Positions 44,641 through 57,477 of a DNA stretch of 64,000 bases are shown piece after piece. Under the pieces are notes generated by a model. That model was given only the letters and a program-made list of their open reading frames with translations, was not told the origin of the DNA and searched no databases. How positions within the stretch are numbered: the stretch's first letter is position 1; each line of letters opens with the position of its first letter. The position numbers were made by a program, and so were the translations under genes. The DNA comes from Limnoperna fortunei (lineage: Eukaryota; Mollusca; Bivalvia; Mytilida; Modiolidae): the NCBI GenBank assembly GCA_944474755.1, contig OX104112.1, forward strand, positions 67,194,433-67,258,432. The letters run 5' to 3'.

Positions 44641-45690
44641 ACAATGGAATTATGCAAAATATTAATCATACTAAAATATTACTTGCATCAAATCTCAATA
44701 TGGATCAATCATTAACACTAAACAATTAGTGGGTTAATAAATAACAAATACTACATTAAAAATTTGAAATTTCAACTGCTCATACAAATTTTAATAATAT
44801 TAATTAACTTACGAACTTATGACTGAGATTGGAAAAGTGTGTTTAAAAAGAGATATATCACACTTTCTTTTACACGTGTGAAAACTGAAGAATTTTCTTC
44901 AATCTCTGGACTATAACAATGCCTGTGCAAATTTAAAGATATCATCTTTTTGTATTATGTTAGATGGAGTGATTCTTTTAATGAACAACTGTTTAATCTG
45001 TTCTATTTATGTAGTATAATGTGTTTTTCCTTTGAACACAATCTGTTTTCCTCAATACTTATGGTAAAACATATATAATAAAAATTTTATACAGAATTAT
45101 TTTATTGCATACAAATTAACTATGCAGACTGCATATGTTGAAAGATTTAAGTACAATCTGCAGACTGCATATGTTGAAAGATTTAAGTACGATCTCAGTT
45201 TTACATGTATATATTAATGGTAGAGTATTGTACTAGTCTCAGTAACACACACATTACATACATTAGGTGTAGGTATAACTACCTGTATCGTCAAGACAGA
45301 TTTGTACATTAGTATAACTACCTGTATCGTCAAGACAGATTTGTACATTAGTATAACTACAAGACATGTAGCGCAGTTGTGATGCAGAATGTATATAAAA
45401 ATATATATTAGAAAGAAATAATAATTAATCTCAAGAATGTATATTTGTAAAATATATGTAATGTAAATAACACCCAAGTATGTATACTGAAGGAAGTTAT
45501 GTCTTTAATCTTAGATAAAGCCATGACAATGGAATTCTGAAATAGTGGTTTCGCATAAATTTTCTGTGTTTATGTTTGAACTAAAGATTGAATCAACTTT
45601 GGTTAGTTTTAATCTAGTTCTCTATATTAAATTTTTGCAGTCTTATTCCTTAAAGCTATGTCACAATAAAACATACAATGATAAAAACTT
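44640..45690. repeat. Duplicated block B1 (partner of 28560-29260 and 33230-33740)
   Basis: The uninterrupted version of block A1+A2. It shows that the retroelement at about 29.3-33.2 kb is an insertion in A. It contains two local tandem duplications: a unit around CTGCAGACTGCATATGTTG (about 45125-45200) and a 39-bp unit (45272-45360). Confidence 0.75.
45272..45360. repeat. 39-bp tandem repeat, 2.3 copies
   Basis: GTATAACTACCTGTATCGTC begins at 45273 and again at 45312, followed by a partial third copy. Absent from the duplicate at about 33.4 kb, so it arose after the duplication. Confidence 0.85.
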
Positions 45691-45699
45691 AAGTCCAGT

Positions 45700-47606
45700 C
45701 AAAATGAAATGTGTCAGACTATCAGACAAATCCTAAAAGGTCAGGTAAATAATTGTAATGTTTACTGTCATACTGTCTGGTGTAGTTACGGCAGTGAATA
45801 AGTATTTAATGTCCAAATAATTCAATATCCAGTTTGAGGTCTGTCTGTTTGTCTACCGGGTTAAGGTCACATGCAGTTTATGCTAAAATGGAATGAAAAT
45901 GCCATTCCTGGGAAACCATCAACCAAAAAATAATACCCAAGGTGACATTTGTTTAAATTGTTGAGATCAGAAGAACTTGTGCAAAGTTTTCCTTCTTTCC
46001 ATGGACTGTTAAAAGATAAAGATATAAATATTTATTTGTTTTAATAATGCAGTTTTTTTTGTTTTTGTTTTTGTTTTTGTTTTTTTTTTTTTTTTTGGGG
46101 GGGGGGGGGGGGCAGTCTGGTTAAAATTTATTTGGTTTAGGAATATTTTTATGGTTATCAGACTGAATGTCCTGTACACATTTTTTATATTTCGTAGTGA
46201 CTGTAAGTCACACTTCAAAGACAGGCTTACATGTTTCAACAGAGTTAACATTATTTTGATTTACATAAACAATTGGACAGCACTAAAATAACAAGTTTTT
46301 ATGTTCTTACACAAGTAAATTTAGAGCAAGAAACTTAAACAGTTGTTATGGAAACACGATTCTTCAGTTTGTTGTTTTAACAAAGGAGAGTAATCAATCG
46401 CTAATACAGAAATATACAGACAATTTAAACACATAGGTACTCAATATCTGATATTTTAAATTGGGATACTGTCAAATATCAGAATGCACCATAATAAGAG
46501 GCTTTTAGGTTATATTAAGTGAGTTAGTATACTTAATACTTATCTCAAACCATCTTATTGCTGGATACTGGAGTAAATAACTTTCACTCAAACTTCTCAA
46601 AATCATGTCAAACAATTTCAGTACTAAGTACAGGCCCCATGTTCTGATGCCACAATGCCACGATAGAACAATGTAATATACTTATGAGCAGGATGACAGT
46701 GTCACTAGGAAGTCATATATAAATAACATATTTCTAACAGGATGATGGAGTATAATGTCAACCTAAGCAAAACTTACATTGACAATTTTTTTAAAGTTTC
46801 ACGAGTCAAATGCTCATGATGACAAAACTTTAACAAGAATTAGAATATAATCATTAGACCTTATAACAGGAGTTTACTTTATTTTATTATATTTGATGTT
46901 AAGGAGACATGGATATATGTATGATTGACAGCTTTTTTAAAAGCAGTAAAAGAAAATTATTCAGAAATTTGTTAATTAAAAATGAAATATTACTGTTAAA
47001 TATTTATAGGTAATTTGTACATTTCCCCTTCAATATTGTTGACCGATATTTTCTTGTCACTTGTACATGCAACATATTTGAAAATATCAGTCAATACGTT
47101 TTGATGTCACAATTCTTTCTTCCACAGTTATCAATGACATAACATTTTAGGTAGGTCATGATTGTTTAGTTTTTGTGAATTCTTAATTATTATGAAGTAC
47201 TTTAAGTACATAAAAACTATAATTAAATTATGAATAAACAGAATAATAGTTGCTTTTGATTTTGAGACTAACAATATCACATGAAATATCTAAATGCTTA
47301 TTTTTACATGAATGGTCAGTCTCAAAATTATTCTATATTGGACATATAACAAAAAAGATTTAATTTTATAAAAATTAAAATAATGTAAATGATCACGATA
47401 GAGTCAAACAAGTATAAAAAATGTGCACCCGCTGCCTCGTTTCCAGTGTGTAATTGAGTAAAATACCATTCTTGTAAACCAATGAAAATGCATTTAAAAT
47501 AGAGAATTGTTGATTAGTTATAACAAATGACAATATTGTATGAATGAATAATAAACTGTACATATATTATGCATGAACATCTATCTGTACAAGGAATTTA
47601 CAACAA
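45700..47606 (-). other. 3' UTR and downstream flank of the ZDHHC23-like gene
   Basis: No coding sequence. A T-run followed by a G16 tract lies at about 46050-46113. The minus-strand word AATAAAATAAA (46878-46888) is a candidate poly(A) signal about 720 nt after the stop. Confidence 0.4.
46878..46888 (-). terminator. Candidate poly(A) signal (AATAAA)
   Basis: Two overlapping AATAAA words on the minus strand about 720 nt past the ZDHHC23-like stop codon. Other A/T-rich hexamers lie nearby, so the choice is weak. Confidence 0.25.
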
Positions 47607-47853
47607 TTATGGAATACTATTTTTATCATCTCTTTTTGTGACCAGAAAAGCAACCCAATTCTTTAAGATACCTTTGTTGTGTACATTATTTTTTACAATG
47701 AAATATTTATTTGTAAGTCCTCTTCGTGAAGCTTGGTGAAATTCTTGAGAAGTTGTATTCTGACTTATCAATATAACCTGGTATACAAGATTACACAACA
47801 TCAGTAGAGAGGCCAGGAGGGTGTAGCATGCTGCAACAAAGCTGACAGAGGTT
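47607..47853 (-). CDS. ZDHHC23: ZDHHC23-like terminal exon
   Basis: Acceptor TATTTTTAG; stop TAA at 47607-47609. It encodes the last membrane segment ([24 protein letters not shown]), the SQNTTSQEF turn, and [11 protein letters not shown] before the end. This matches the conserved tail order of DHHC enzymes (TTxE-like, then a N-rich/RN..F block). Confidence 0.88.
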
Positions 47854-50800
47854 CTAAAAATAGAAAGTAAAAACATTAAGGCAGCATGTTGATAGCTGTC
47901 ATTTCCAGAACACAAGTAATTATTTCTGATAAAGTATTCATTTTAGATGTAGTGAACAAACCATAATTCTTCAACAAGTGTGGACACAGAAAAACGTCTC
48001 GCCTGCATTCCGCATCAGTAACGAAAATAAATTTTGTCATAAGCATTACATAAATAGCATTAAATATCAGCAGCGGCCTGTATACCAAATATTTTCACCA
48101 TACCATGCATAGTTACAGGGGAACTGTCCTAATACAAAAACTTTAACATAGTCACTGGACCATGAAATTAAGGTCAAGGTCAAGTGACACCTACCAGACA
48201 GTCCTGTACTATTCATCAGCAACCTATATACCAAATATTGTCATCCTACCATGCGTAGTTACAGAGGAACTGCCGTAACCCAAAAACTTTAACGTAGTCA
48301 CTGGACCATGAAATAGAGGTCAAGGTCAGGTGACACCTACCAGACTGTCATGTACTAGTCATCAGCAACCTATATACCAAATATTGTCATCCGACCATGT
48401 GCGGTAACAGAAAAACTGCCGTAACTCAAAAACTTCAACTTAGTCGCTGGAGCGTGAAATTGAGGTCAAGGTCAGGTGACACCTACCAGACAGTCATGTT
48501 CTAGTCATCAGCAACCTATATACCATGGTTACAGAGGAACTGTCGTAACCCAAAAACTTTAACGTAGTCACTGGACCGTGAAATTGAGGTCAAGGTCAGG
48601 TGACAGGTGGCTGGCTGGTAAGTACTCATCATAAGCTACCTCTGTACCAAATTTGCTGGACCTAGGGCTTGGCTTACAAATATATGAAGCAAGATGTCAA
48701 GTGTTTACGCCGCCGCCTCCGCCGCCGCCAGCAGATTCCCATACATAAATCTCGCCTCCAGCGACTTTAAATTTTATTATTACATCAATAGAATTTTGCA
48801 TGTTGTTGGTTGGTCTAAAATCAATTTTTGGGTCATGATAAATTGCTACAGTACTAAAATCATTTAAAATGTTTGCAATTACACTGCCCGATTCTGCTAA
48901 ATAGTAGTCAAGTGGAATCCGATATGGACCTGGTTTTTATGTTTTAGCCAATCAGAATAGCCGTCTTAAAAAATTCATTCGTCTAATCAAATCCATCATA
49001 TTAATTGTATTGTACACAATTCATTGACGTCTGTTACACATAAGTGCATGTGAGCAACAAATGGGAGAAACGTCGGCTCTGCAATATATTGTTTCATTTA
49101 TACTCTCCTCAATAATTGAAACTGGAATTTCAGGATTATCAGGAAATTGATATCAAAATGCAGTATTAATTAAAAAAATATTAAGGGTAAATACAACAAT
49201 TAAAAAATGTAAGCAGGGGCTCCAGTAGAAAAGACATCATGTATTTTTCTGATCAAGAGAGATGGTGGTTTTATTCATGTAATAAAACAATTAATGATTT
49301 TGACATACGATCGCTATCAGGATTTATCAGCCCTCGCCTAATGGCTCCGTGAATATAACATTTTCTCTGGCTGATAAATCCTGATAGCGACCTATATCAA
49401 AGTAATTAATCATATAATACGCACGTCACTACATTATTGTATAGCAATATATTATTACCTAAAGTAGGTACGCAATAAATTTCCATATTAAAGACTATAT
49501 TACACTCACAATCTCATGCAAATTAAAATTCTGCTCAGGATAAGTATTCCCCAATATTCATGCAATAATCCTACAATATTAAACCAATCTTATCAAAATT
49601 AAATCGTTCACTTCCTCCTCCTTTTTACTATTGTCTTCCATGCAGCAGCAATAGAAACAGAGGTAGTAAGTGAAAGATATAACTTTAATTACTACTGATT
49701 CCTAGTTAAGTTCATGTAATTAGTTCATCTTTTAACTGATACCAGTTCTGTTTTCAAAATTAAACACACAGATAAATAGTCTTGTTATCACCCACTGGTA
49801 GATATGTTTTAGGAATTTTAGCTAGTAAACCATAAAAAAACTTCAAAGCACTTTCTTTATGCATTTGACAAATGTTTATGGGCTATGTGTAAACCTCTCT
49901 GGACCCATCACACCATGTGCTTTGTGTATACAGTGAAATCTGCCATACCAAATATTCTTGTGACAGATATATTTAGAACAGATAAGAATTCAAGTTTGCA
50001 AGGTTCAATTTACAAGCTTATAAATATTGTGATCAAATTAGTTGTGTTTACTACAGATTTCTAATTGTTTATAGCTAAACAGGTGATACTCTATATGGCT
50101 GATCTGTTTGGTGCGTCAACTAGCTTAATGACTTAAAATATTACAAAAAAATCGAAGAATGTGGCCATGGGACAGAGATGCCCCCGCTAAATAAAATCCC
50201 AAACAGGAAGTAGTTGTCCGACAGGTCTGAAAGTTGCTTAGGACATACAACTTGTGATACTGAACCACCCTGCCAAATTTCAAATTGTTCTCATGTACGG
50301 TTTCTGAGAAAAGCTTGACGGAAATTTGTATGTACGGACGGACATATAATATGTACAAATGAAGTCCCAAACAGGAAGTAGTTGTCCGACAGGTCTTAAA
50401 GTTGCTTAGGACGTACAACTTGTGATACTGAACCAACCTGCCAAATTTCAAATTGTTCTCATGTACAGTTTCTGAGAAAAGCTTGACGGAAATTCGTTCG
50501 GACGTACGGACAGACAGACAGACAGACGGACGGACGGACTTATGGATGGATGGACGGACATGAGTAAAACTTAATGCCCCCTGACATGTCGACGCGGGGG
50601 CATAAAATTAAATACAAGGGACTGTGTTAGTACATATACAGATACATTAATTGCAGTTTTCTTTTAAATACTTACTGAAAGTCAATATACAGAAATCTAC
50701 AGTCACTGGGGAACAAAAACCATCCAAAATACATCTCTGGTGTACATACTGTTGTCATGGTTAAATGGAAACCATAGAAACCACAAAATAAAAACAAAAC

Positions 50801-53800
50801 CATGGTAATGATAAATGAACTGTGATTATGAGAACCAATACAGCAATCAATCCTGAAAGTAAAAAATGAATACAATGTTGATATATAAGATATATAATTA
50901 TTTTTAAGAAATCAATAAATTCAATAATAAAAAAAGTTGTTTTTTTTTTAAATTAGATAGAGTTATACTGAATAACTTTCATAATAAACTGAAAACTTTT
51001 CCAAAAGATGTAATGAAGTTTCTATCTAAACCAGTGTTCACGTTGGCCTTTTGTTTGTGTAACCAATGTTAACTTCATGAAAATAATCACTGTTTTGAAA
51101 CATACCAGTAGCAGCAGTTTATGGTGTTTACACTTTATAACTCATATATACAGTGGATTCCTCTTAATTGCATAACCAATTTGTCAGAGAAAAACATGCA
51201 ATTAACAGAAAGTAAACTTTTCAACAGAAAATATAGTTTTTACTTTAATTGTATAATTAAAAGCTGTGTTTATCCATAAAACAATTCATTTGACTCTTTT
51301 CTAATGCTTTAATTCCTTTAAAAACAATTTCAATATAAACAAAAGGTTGTCAATACATGCTTTGATAATTCTAGTGTAAGACACTAATTACCTCGTTATT
51401 GAAATGTCAGTTTTTGAGTAAGTAGTAAGCCCTATTTCTGGATAATTTCATGCAATAAACAGGAATTTTTGAATTTCTCAACATTTTTCATGCAATTAAC
51501 AGAAATTTTTAACATGGAGTGTATGGGAAATGGTTTCATGTTTTAAAGTCTTATGCAATTAAGAGAAATATGCACCTAACAGATATGCAATTAAGTGGAC
51601 TCCACTGTATTGCTATATGTTGTGATCTATATTCTGAGATTATGTCATAGTTCTATGGCTGTCACCATGACCATGTTTATCACTATGGAAAATCCATCTC
51701 CCAAATTTGATCAGATATTTTTGCTGATCATGTGTAGTTTTCATTTACTTAAATTTGACTTTTCCTGGACATGAAAACAACTAACTCAATGAGTGTCTAA
51801 TTTGAGCAACTGATTACACCGATGGTTTTTATTAGGTTCTGGTTACTCACTTGGTTTGTGTTATGTACATACATGTTTGTCTGAATCCTTATTTATAATT
51901 ACCCTTTGAGCTCTTGTGGCTTGGGTTTTTATATACATGTTTTACTGTTTGCACTATTATAACACATTGTCATCTACAGAATTTGTAATGTTATGATTTT
52001 CCAATCTTCAATAATAACACTTATCAGCCATCTCTGACCAACATATATTTAGCCATACATACCAAACACAATGGTGATCTCTGACTGATATACAAGCATT
52101 ACAGATGTTACAATGTCCAGATCTTGGAGGTTTCTTAAAATGACATGATTCACACCAGATCTTTAACTTACCATCTGAAATTAAGTAAGCCTAATTGTTA
52201 ATCTGTCTTCTCAAGGAGAAAAAATGCTGAAGAGTAATTTTTTTTGCAACTAAAAGAAAATACAATGTAATCTTCATGCGATTCTTAAAACACATTCCTC
52301 CTTTACTCTTTAATTGGTAAATTGTATATATAAGAAACTTAAAATTGTCCTTTCTAGTAGCAAGGTACTATACATGATTTCTTAGCAATTAAAAAAAATA
52401 TTATCATCTGTGTTTCTATAGCTAAAAATGTATATATTAATTGTTCCGTAAAACAAATTTTTGAACTACCCTTAATTCAGTATATTTATATTAACTTAAA
52501 ATTCTAGTGTTATGGTGCATGTATACACTGAATACCTGAAGGAATGACTCACTTTTTCTATTTTTCTGGATTGTAAAAAAAATCGATCAAAGACAGAAAT
52601 GACCGGATTTTGTTAAACAAGAAGTAGGTGAGCGACAGATCTGAAATCGAATTCCACGTTATGGGAGGCCGTTATGATGCTCCATACTAAATTTCAAGAG
52701 AATGTGATTCATAGTTGCTGAGAAAACTGTTAAGAAAATTTTTCCTATTTTGACCCTTGAAAATGACTGACCAGGAAAGGGGAGGCACGGTACAACTCAT
52801 TATGCTAAAGCTGTGCACCAAATTTGAAATCAATCCCTCAAGCAGAAGCCGTGAAAACTGTTAAGAAAACTTTTTCCCTGCCCGCTCGCACGCCGCCTGC
52901 TAGCCCAACATTCACCATACTATAACCTGAATTTTCACTCTGTGAAATCCGGGCAAAAATCTGAGGTATTATTATACTAGGTGTGAACACCCCAAAATTT
53001 ATTTTACAATCCTCCAAAAAAACATTAAAAAGTCAATTAAAAGCAACTGGAAACTTTTATTAAAAAAACAATAAACATTTGAACAAGAATTTAAATTGAT
53101 TATGTAATGACATCCATGCTGCAAATTTTGGTCAAGGTGGGTGTGTCCGCATGAAAAATTTTGTTATTGGAAAGTATAAAGGCTTCTGTCCAATCAAAAA
53201 CACTATTTTAACATTTATTTATATGGAATTAATAAACATTTATTTACTAAAGTCTGACTGTTCAATATAATAGAAAGAATTTGTCAAGGTTTGCAACATA
53301 CACAGCACCACATCTCTATGGGTGGAATCACACATCGATTTATCAGAAACTATTTTTTTTTCCATTAAGAAAGAGATGAGATACAGAAAACACAAACATC
53401 AAATTAAACTTGATTGTTAATTTCAAAAGGGTTTAACCCACTTCCAATAACTGTCTTCTCTATATGGCATTTGTGGATGGAAGCTGGAGTACCCAGTGGC
53501 AATACTTGTTAATTGAGGATGAAGTCGGGCACATCATGCTAGAACCTGCAAGCCCAGTAGTGTTGCACTAGTCTACATGTAGCAATTTAATCAATTAAAT
53601 ACTAGTAATGAGCAATATATCACTCAAATTCCCAAAACGAAAAACCAACATATAATGGATAGAAAAAGAAAATATGGAAATATGGAATACAGAAACAGTA
53701 AGATATAAATTTATGTGGTGTAGTTCCAGAAGTAGACAGGAATATGGACATGTATCCAAATAAGACGAGTAAACCAGTAAAATATGTAATTCTCCCATTG

Positions 53801-56800
53801 ATTTACTGTTACCAAATCATCAAAACATTAATCATGTTAATAGCACAATCATGTCCTTTTTTAAGTCTATTTCATGTTCTATGTTAAATATGTACACCAT
53901 TAGTAAAGTTTTTGTCAAAAGAGCAGTGTGGAATTCGAAGAAGACCCCAACTATCTGTTGGACATGTTATCAATACAATATATATGGTTTCTGAATCCCT
54001 CAGATTTAAATTCTACCACGACAATATGCCACCATATTAGTCATCTTAGTAGCAACTTTATCTCCCAATCAGCAAAGAAATTGGTAGTTTGTCATAATGA
54101 TAATGAATACAAATAAAAAAAAACATAAAAATACCAGAATTACATCACAGGCAGTGCATTAAACAAGGAATCCAATGCTAAAAATATCCTTAAATTCTGT
54201 AAAAAATAAAACATCTACCAATGTGGCAAAAACAAAAATTGGCCATAAGAAATAAATGTGCTGACGTATACTACAAAATGCTCATTAACCAATGAAAAAG
54301 GCCTACCAATAGCAAAAATTATACCAAAATCAGGTTGTTGTTTTTTTTTGTTTGATTCCTTATACTTCAAAAACTGCATGCAATAAGAAAATATGTTGAC
54401 ACAGCTATTGAAAGCTTATATTGCAATAAGAGATTTCAGCTAATGCAAGAAAATTTCTTTCCGGAATATAATTTGACAAGGAATATAAGGGTATGGCATT
54501 AACTTTATTTAATGCTAGACCTATGGGCTTGGTATCTTTAGAACTTACTAGATCCAACCCTTTGTAAACTAGACCACATACGAAGAGGCCAGACATAATT
54601 AAGATCTGGTACCTGTATAAATGTGAATGCTGCAAATGAAGATCAATGACTATGTAAACAAAACCCTGTGTTCATTCATCTGGTGATTCTGTGCACGTGT
54701 ATGTTATGTATCTTTCGGTATAAGTAATGAAAAAAATTATTTATTTTAACCTTCCATGAAATTGTGTTCTTCAAATCATATTTCATTTTTAGACAATTTA
54801 CATCTGCCATGTAAATTTTTTAAACATTTTTATTGTAAATATAATCTAAGCATAAGGACACCATATTTAAAACTTTAATAAATCTGGAGTATATCTACAT
54901 GTATGACTGTTATATTTCTTTATTGTCAGTTAAGTTACATCACTTTTCAACGTTTCAATGGTAAAATATTAAATTGTTTCTTATTTTTATTCCTTTATTG
55001 ATTTTTGTGCACATGTGTGATGGCACCAGACATTCCATTCACAGTTTCAATTTACACAAAGCAATGTCATACTGAACAAAATAACAATATACATGAAACA
55101 TACTTTGCCCACGAAACTTAAATCAATTGGGTTGTATAAGCAATATATTAAAAAATCATTTATTTCATAGCTATATATGTTTTCTTATGAAACTGAAAAT
55201 ATTTACATAAAGGTCTTAGGTAAACAAACACACTGGACTTATCTGTATGTCATGGACAAAACAACTGAAAGATGCCTGGTTTGTTAATTCTGACCAATCA
55301 AATCTAATAATAATGTAGATCTCAAATCATCCCATTTTACATAAATAAAAACATGGAACTGTCTGAACAATGTACAATCATAGTAAATTTGTAGTAAACA
55401 CGCTGAAAAGCTCAAAGATTTTTTTTTCAATTACAATTCAACAAACGTATTGTATTATCAGCACAACTAGTCGGACCAAATATTTAAATATTTTAGAGGA
55501 TAAAAACTTATTTATATTTACTACTATATATTAAGAGTGTAAACAATAACTGCATAAATATTCTGGCTAAATAAATCATAATATATAATAAATCAAAACA
55601 CTTCTTTTGAACTGTCTTAGAATCAAAGGAATATTATCATAACTGATAACTGAAAACTACATGTAAATAAAGGCTGATAAACAGAGTAATTTACACTTTA
55701 TAACCTTTCCTGTTAGTTTATACCAGTATTTCACTACAGTTTTAAAAGTACAATTAGTCAGATAACTTGCAGGAAATTTCAAATGAAAATGACTCTGTAA
55801 ATGAACTTTGACTGAGGTAGAGGAAAAAAAGTTTTTTTTTATATTTTGTAGCGTCTAACTGTAACATGGACAGTGTTTTGCAATGAACTTCAATGTTGAA
55901 GCTGTATTTAAAAAGCAGTGTCTTATAAAATTAGAAATAAATGTATATAGATCATTAATTAAATTTATTGGCTGTTTTTTAGCTAATTATATAAAAGCCC
56001 ATTTCTAGACTATTTAAGGCTAGGGGTGTCTGTGCATTTCATTGGGTACCCTTCACCTTTCAGGGGTTTCTAAATTCGTGACAAATGTTATCTGACATGT
56101 CACCCTGAAAATTTAAGCCATATAGAAGAATAAATTCTCTCGTCATTACTAAACAAAACTTTGTGAATAAGTGAAAGCAAAAAATGTTAACAATTTGACC
56201 TATGGGTAAACAATTAAGAGACAGCTGAGGCTATTGTCAACTTGTCCTAAACTTTCTGATTATGAATATACTACTACCGGTAATTACTACATGTATATGC
56301 ACCCTTCTAATTTGTGGACTCAATCTCTCCTGGTTTTTGCTCACAGCTATAGCTAGCTCTAAGTTTGGCAACTAAACTTCATTCAAATGGTGTCAAAGAC
56401 TCATTAAATTGTCATTCTGTTTTATTACCCGTAGAAAGATACTTCATTAGATATATACAAAAATCTTACCACAATTGTTGGCTGTGATACCAACAATAGG
56501 TAAAAGATAGATATACCTTTGATTGGTCTGGAATCTATCCATGTGACTTCCTTCTCTAGGATTTCCTGTGACAGTCTTTCCTCCAGTATGTCATGAGTAT
56601 TGTGTATCGTGTCTGTCATGTCAACTACAGCATGTTTTGGGCTTTTAACTCTTGCAGCATCTTTAATTCCATGATGTAGAATTCCAACTTTTTGTTTAGT
56701 TTTTATAAAGTAGTATATCATAAAACAGAACGCTGTAAAGAGCAGAAGATGTTCCCACAACAAAATCTTTCTGAAACAAACTGTGTAAACATGAAATACT

Positions 56801-57112
56801 AAAAACATCACAACTACAGAGGTCAATCCCCACGAGTAAAAAAACTGTGTACGAGTCACTTGGGTATTCTGTTTCCACACAGAGTAAAAACTCAACATAC
56901 ATAAAGGCATACCAATCAACATAAATACTGTTAAATATGGTCCTTTTGTTGCTAAATAAATACACAAGATGATTAGAAAACAGGGTATAAATATGTCCAA
57001 TCTAAGTCTAACAGCCCCACGTCCAAAAATGCCTGGTAAACGGCATCGATCATTAATAGTGTTACAAAACTTCTTGATTGTACTATCTGGTACTTTCTGG
57101 CACTTCAAACAT
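47607..57112 (-). CDS. ZDHHC23: ZDHHC23-like palmitoyltransferase (four 3' exons; 5' end missing)
   Basis: Protein S-acyltransferase that attaches palmitate to cysteines of membrane-associated proteins through a Cys-acyl intermediate in DHHC. Minus-strand exons: 56517-57112, 52063-52174, 50676-50852, 47607-47853. All junctions keep frame and phase, giving about 377 residues. The first exon has a Cys-containing lead ([20 protein letters not shown]) and four hydrophobic segments. The second encodes [17 protein letters not shown] and RDHHCVW. The third continues with [10 protein letters not shown] and a membrane segment. The last has another membrane segment and the tail with [10 protein letters not shown]. 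Human ZDHHC23 has the same order, with DHHCVWINSCVG and RGFLRNW. The N-terminal CCCEY region lies further upstream and was not found. All zinc-binding Cys/His and the catalytic Cys are present. Confidence 0.88.
47975..48768. mobile_element. Satellite-bearing element, copy 2, in the last ZDHHC23 intron
   Basis: Same start as copy 1 (CAAGTGTGGACACAGAAAAA) and the same satellite units (about four, one shortened), ending CTCGCCTCCAGCGACTTT with the right arm of the hairpin lost. It lies 121 bp upstream of the terminal exon in transcription direction. Confidence 0.8.
49300..49400. repeat. Palindromic element with 21-bp perfect arms
   Basis: CGCTATCAGGATTTATCAGCC (49312-49332) and its exact complement (49369-49389) enclose a 36-nt loop. 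The arms extend imperfectly outward (GACATACGAT versus CCTATATCA). Likely a short foldback MITE in the ZDHHC23 intron. Confidence 0.75.
50178..50603. mobile_element. MITE with ATGCCCCCGC ends and a 168-bp internal duplication
   Basis: Perfect 10-bp TIRs: ATGCCCCCGC (50178-50187) and GCGGGGGCAT (50594-50603). Inside, a 168-bp unit beginning CCCAAACAGGAAGTAGTTG is tandemly repeated (50198, 50366), followed by a GACGGACG/GACAGACA tetranucleotide run. It sits about 70 bp past the donor of the ZDHHC23 third exon. A 108-codon open frame on its minus strand is an artefact of the duplication. Confidence 0.85.
50676..50852 (-). CDS. ZDHHC23: ZDHHC23-like exon after the DHHC
   Basis: Acceptor TACTTTCAG, donor CA|GTAAGT. 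It encodes [13 protein letters not shown], completing the cysteine-rich domain, then a membrane segment ([19 protein letters not shown]) and a loop with CTPEMYF. Confidence 0.9.
50960..51870. repeat. Duplicated block B3 (partner 35690-36480), intronic
   Basis: See 35690-36480. Here it lies between the DHHC exon and the following exon. Between about 51170 and 51600 there is an insertion relative to the partner, with repeated (T)GCAATTAA(C/G)AG words. Confidence 0.75.
52063..52174 (-). CDS. ZDHHC23: ZDHHC23-like DHHC exon
   Basis: Acceptor TTAATTTCAG, donor TTTG|GTATGT. 112 nt encode [25 protein letters not shown] and VRDHHCVW, the zinc-binding Cys/His ladder and the catalytic DHHC. Phase with both neighbours is exact. 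It is too short for simple ORF detection. Confidence 0.92.
52540..52990. repeat. Probable decayed MITE in the ZDHHC23 intron
   Basis: GC-richer than its surroundings, with paired sentences (CTGTTAAGAAAATTTTTCC and CTGTTAAGAAAACTTTTTCC; CCAAATTTGAAATCAATC) and CGCACGCCGCCTGC near the right end. Terminal repeats are not clear. Confidence 0.4.
53000..56516 (-). other. Large ZDHHC23 intron, nothing recognised
   Basis: AT-rich non-coding sequence. Open stretches of 60-76 codons at 53595-53798, 53928-54116 and 54405-54635 have no splice context or motif. Confidence 0.5.
56517..57112 (-). CDS. ZDHHC23: ZDHHC23-like exon with four membrane segments
   Basis: Acceptor TATGTTTTCAG; donor AAAG|GTATAT chosen because it joins in phase to the DHHC exon (giving [12 protein letters not shown]). 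A second possible donor, GTG|GTAAGA near 56470, would extend the exon by about 48 nt but breaks that phase. Encodes [11 protein letters not shown], then four hydrophobic segments and a cytosolic linker rich in charged residues ([19 protein letters not shown]) just before the DHHC domain. An upstream exon is required because no start codon fits family length. Confidence 0.88.
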
Positions 57113-57477
57113 CTGAAAACATATAAATGTTGATGATTATTCGACATGAATTTTATTTTTAAATGTATCAACTAAGTACTACTAGTATATTGTTACTAGT
57201 ATGATGCACATAAAGTAACAAGTAAACATCCAAGTCCATACCTGAGGGATTACATTACAAGGTTAACAGGTGACAATAAAATACAGTACATTGTATTGTT
57301 TCATCTATTTTCAATGCACTATAACATTATAAGATTATAAATTTGTGTTTCATGTAATATTTCATGGAAAAAAAATTTTGAAATGAAACTACATGTAAAA
57401 CAAAAAATACTATTTTCTGTGACGAAAAAAAGAGACATTAATGATATAGTTGCCATGTTGCATTTCAATTTCGGTTA

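Noticed and set aside
46050..46113. T-run followed by G16 as a possible G-quadruplex control element
   Set aside because: A homopolymer junction that may be lengthened by sequencing error; no further support.
47876..48088. 70-codon minus-strand frame with a Cys-containing [14 protein letters not shown] segment
   Set aside because: The same segment appears in copy 3 of the satellite element; it is translated element start, not a gene.
50125..50451. 108-codon minus-strand open frame with a repeated peptide
   Set aside because: It is the 168-bp duplicated body of a MITE read in frame; no splice sites or motifs.
56425..56516. In-frame extension of the ZDHHC23 exon to a stop at 56425
   Set aside because: Splicing at AAAG|GTATAT joins exactly in phase to the DHHC exon; the extension would end the protein before its catalytic domain.
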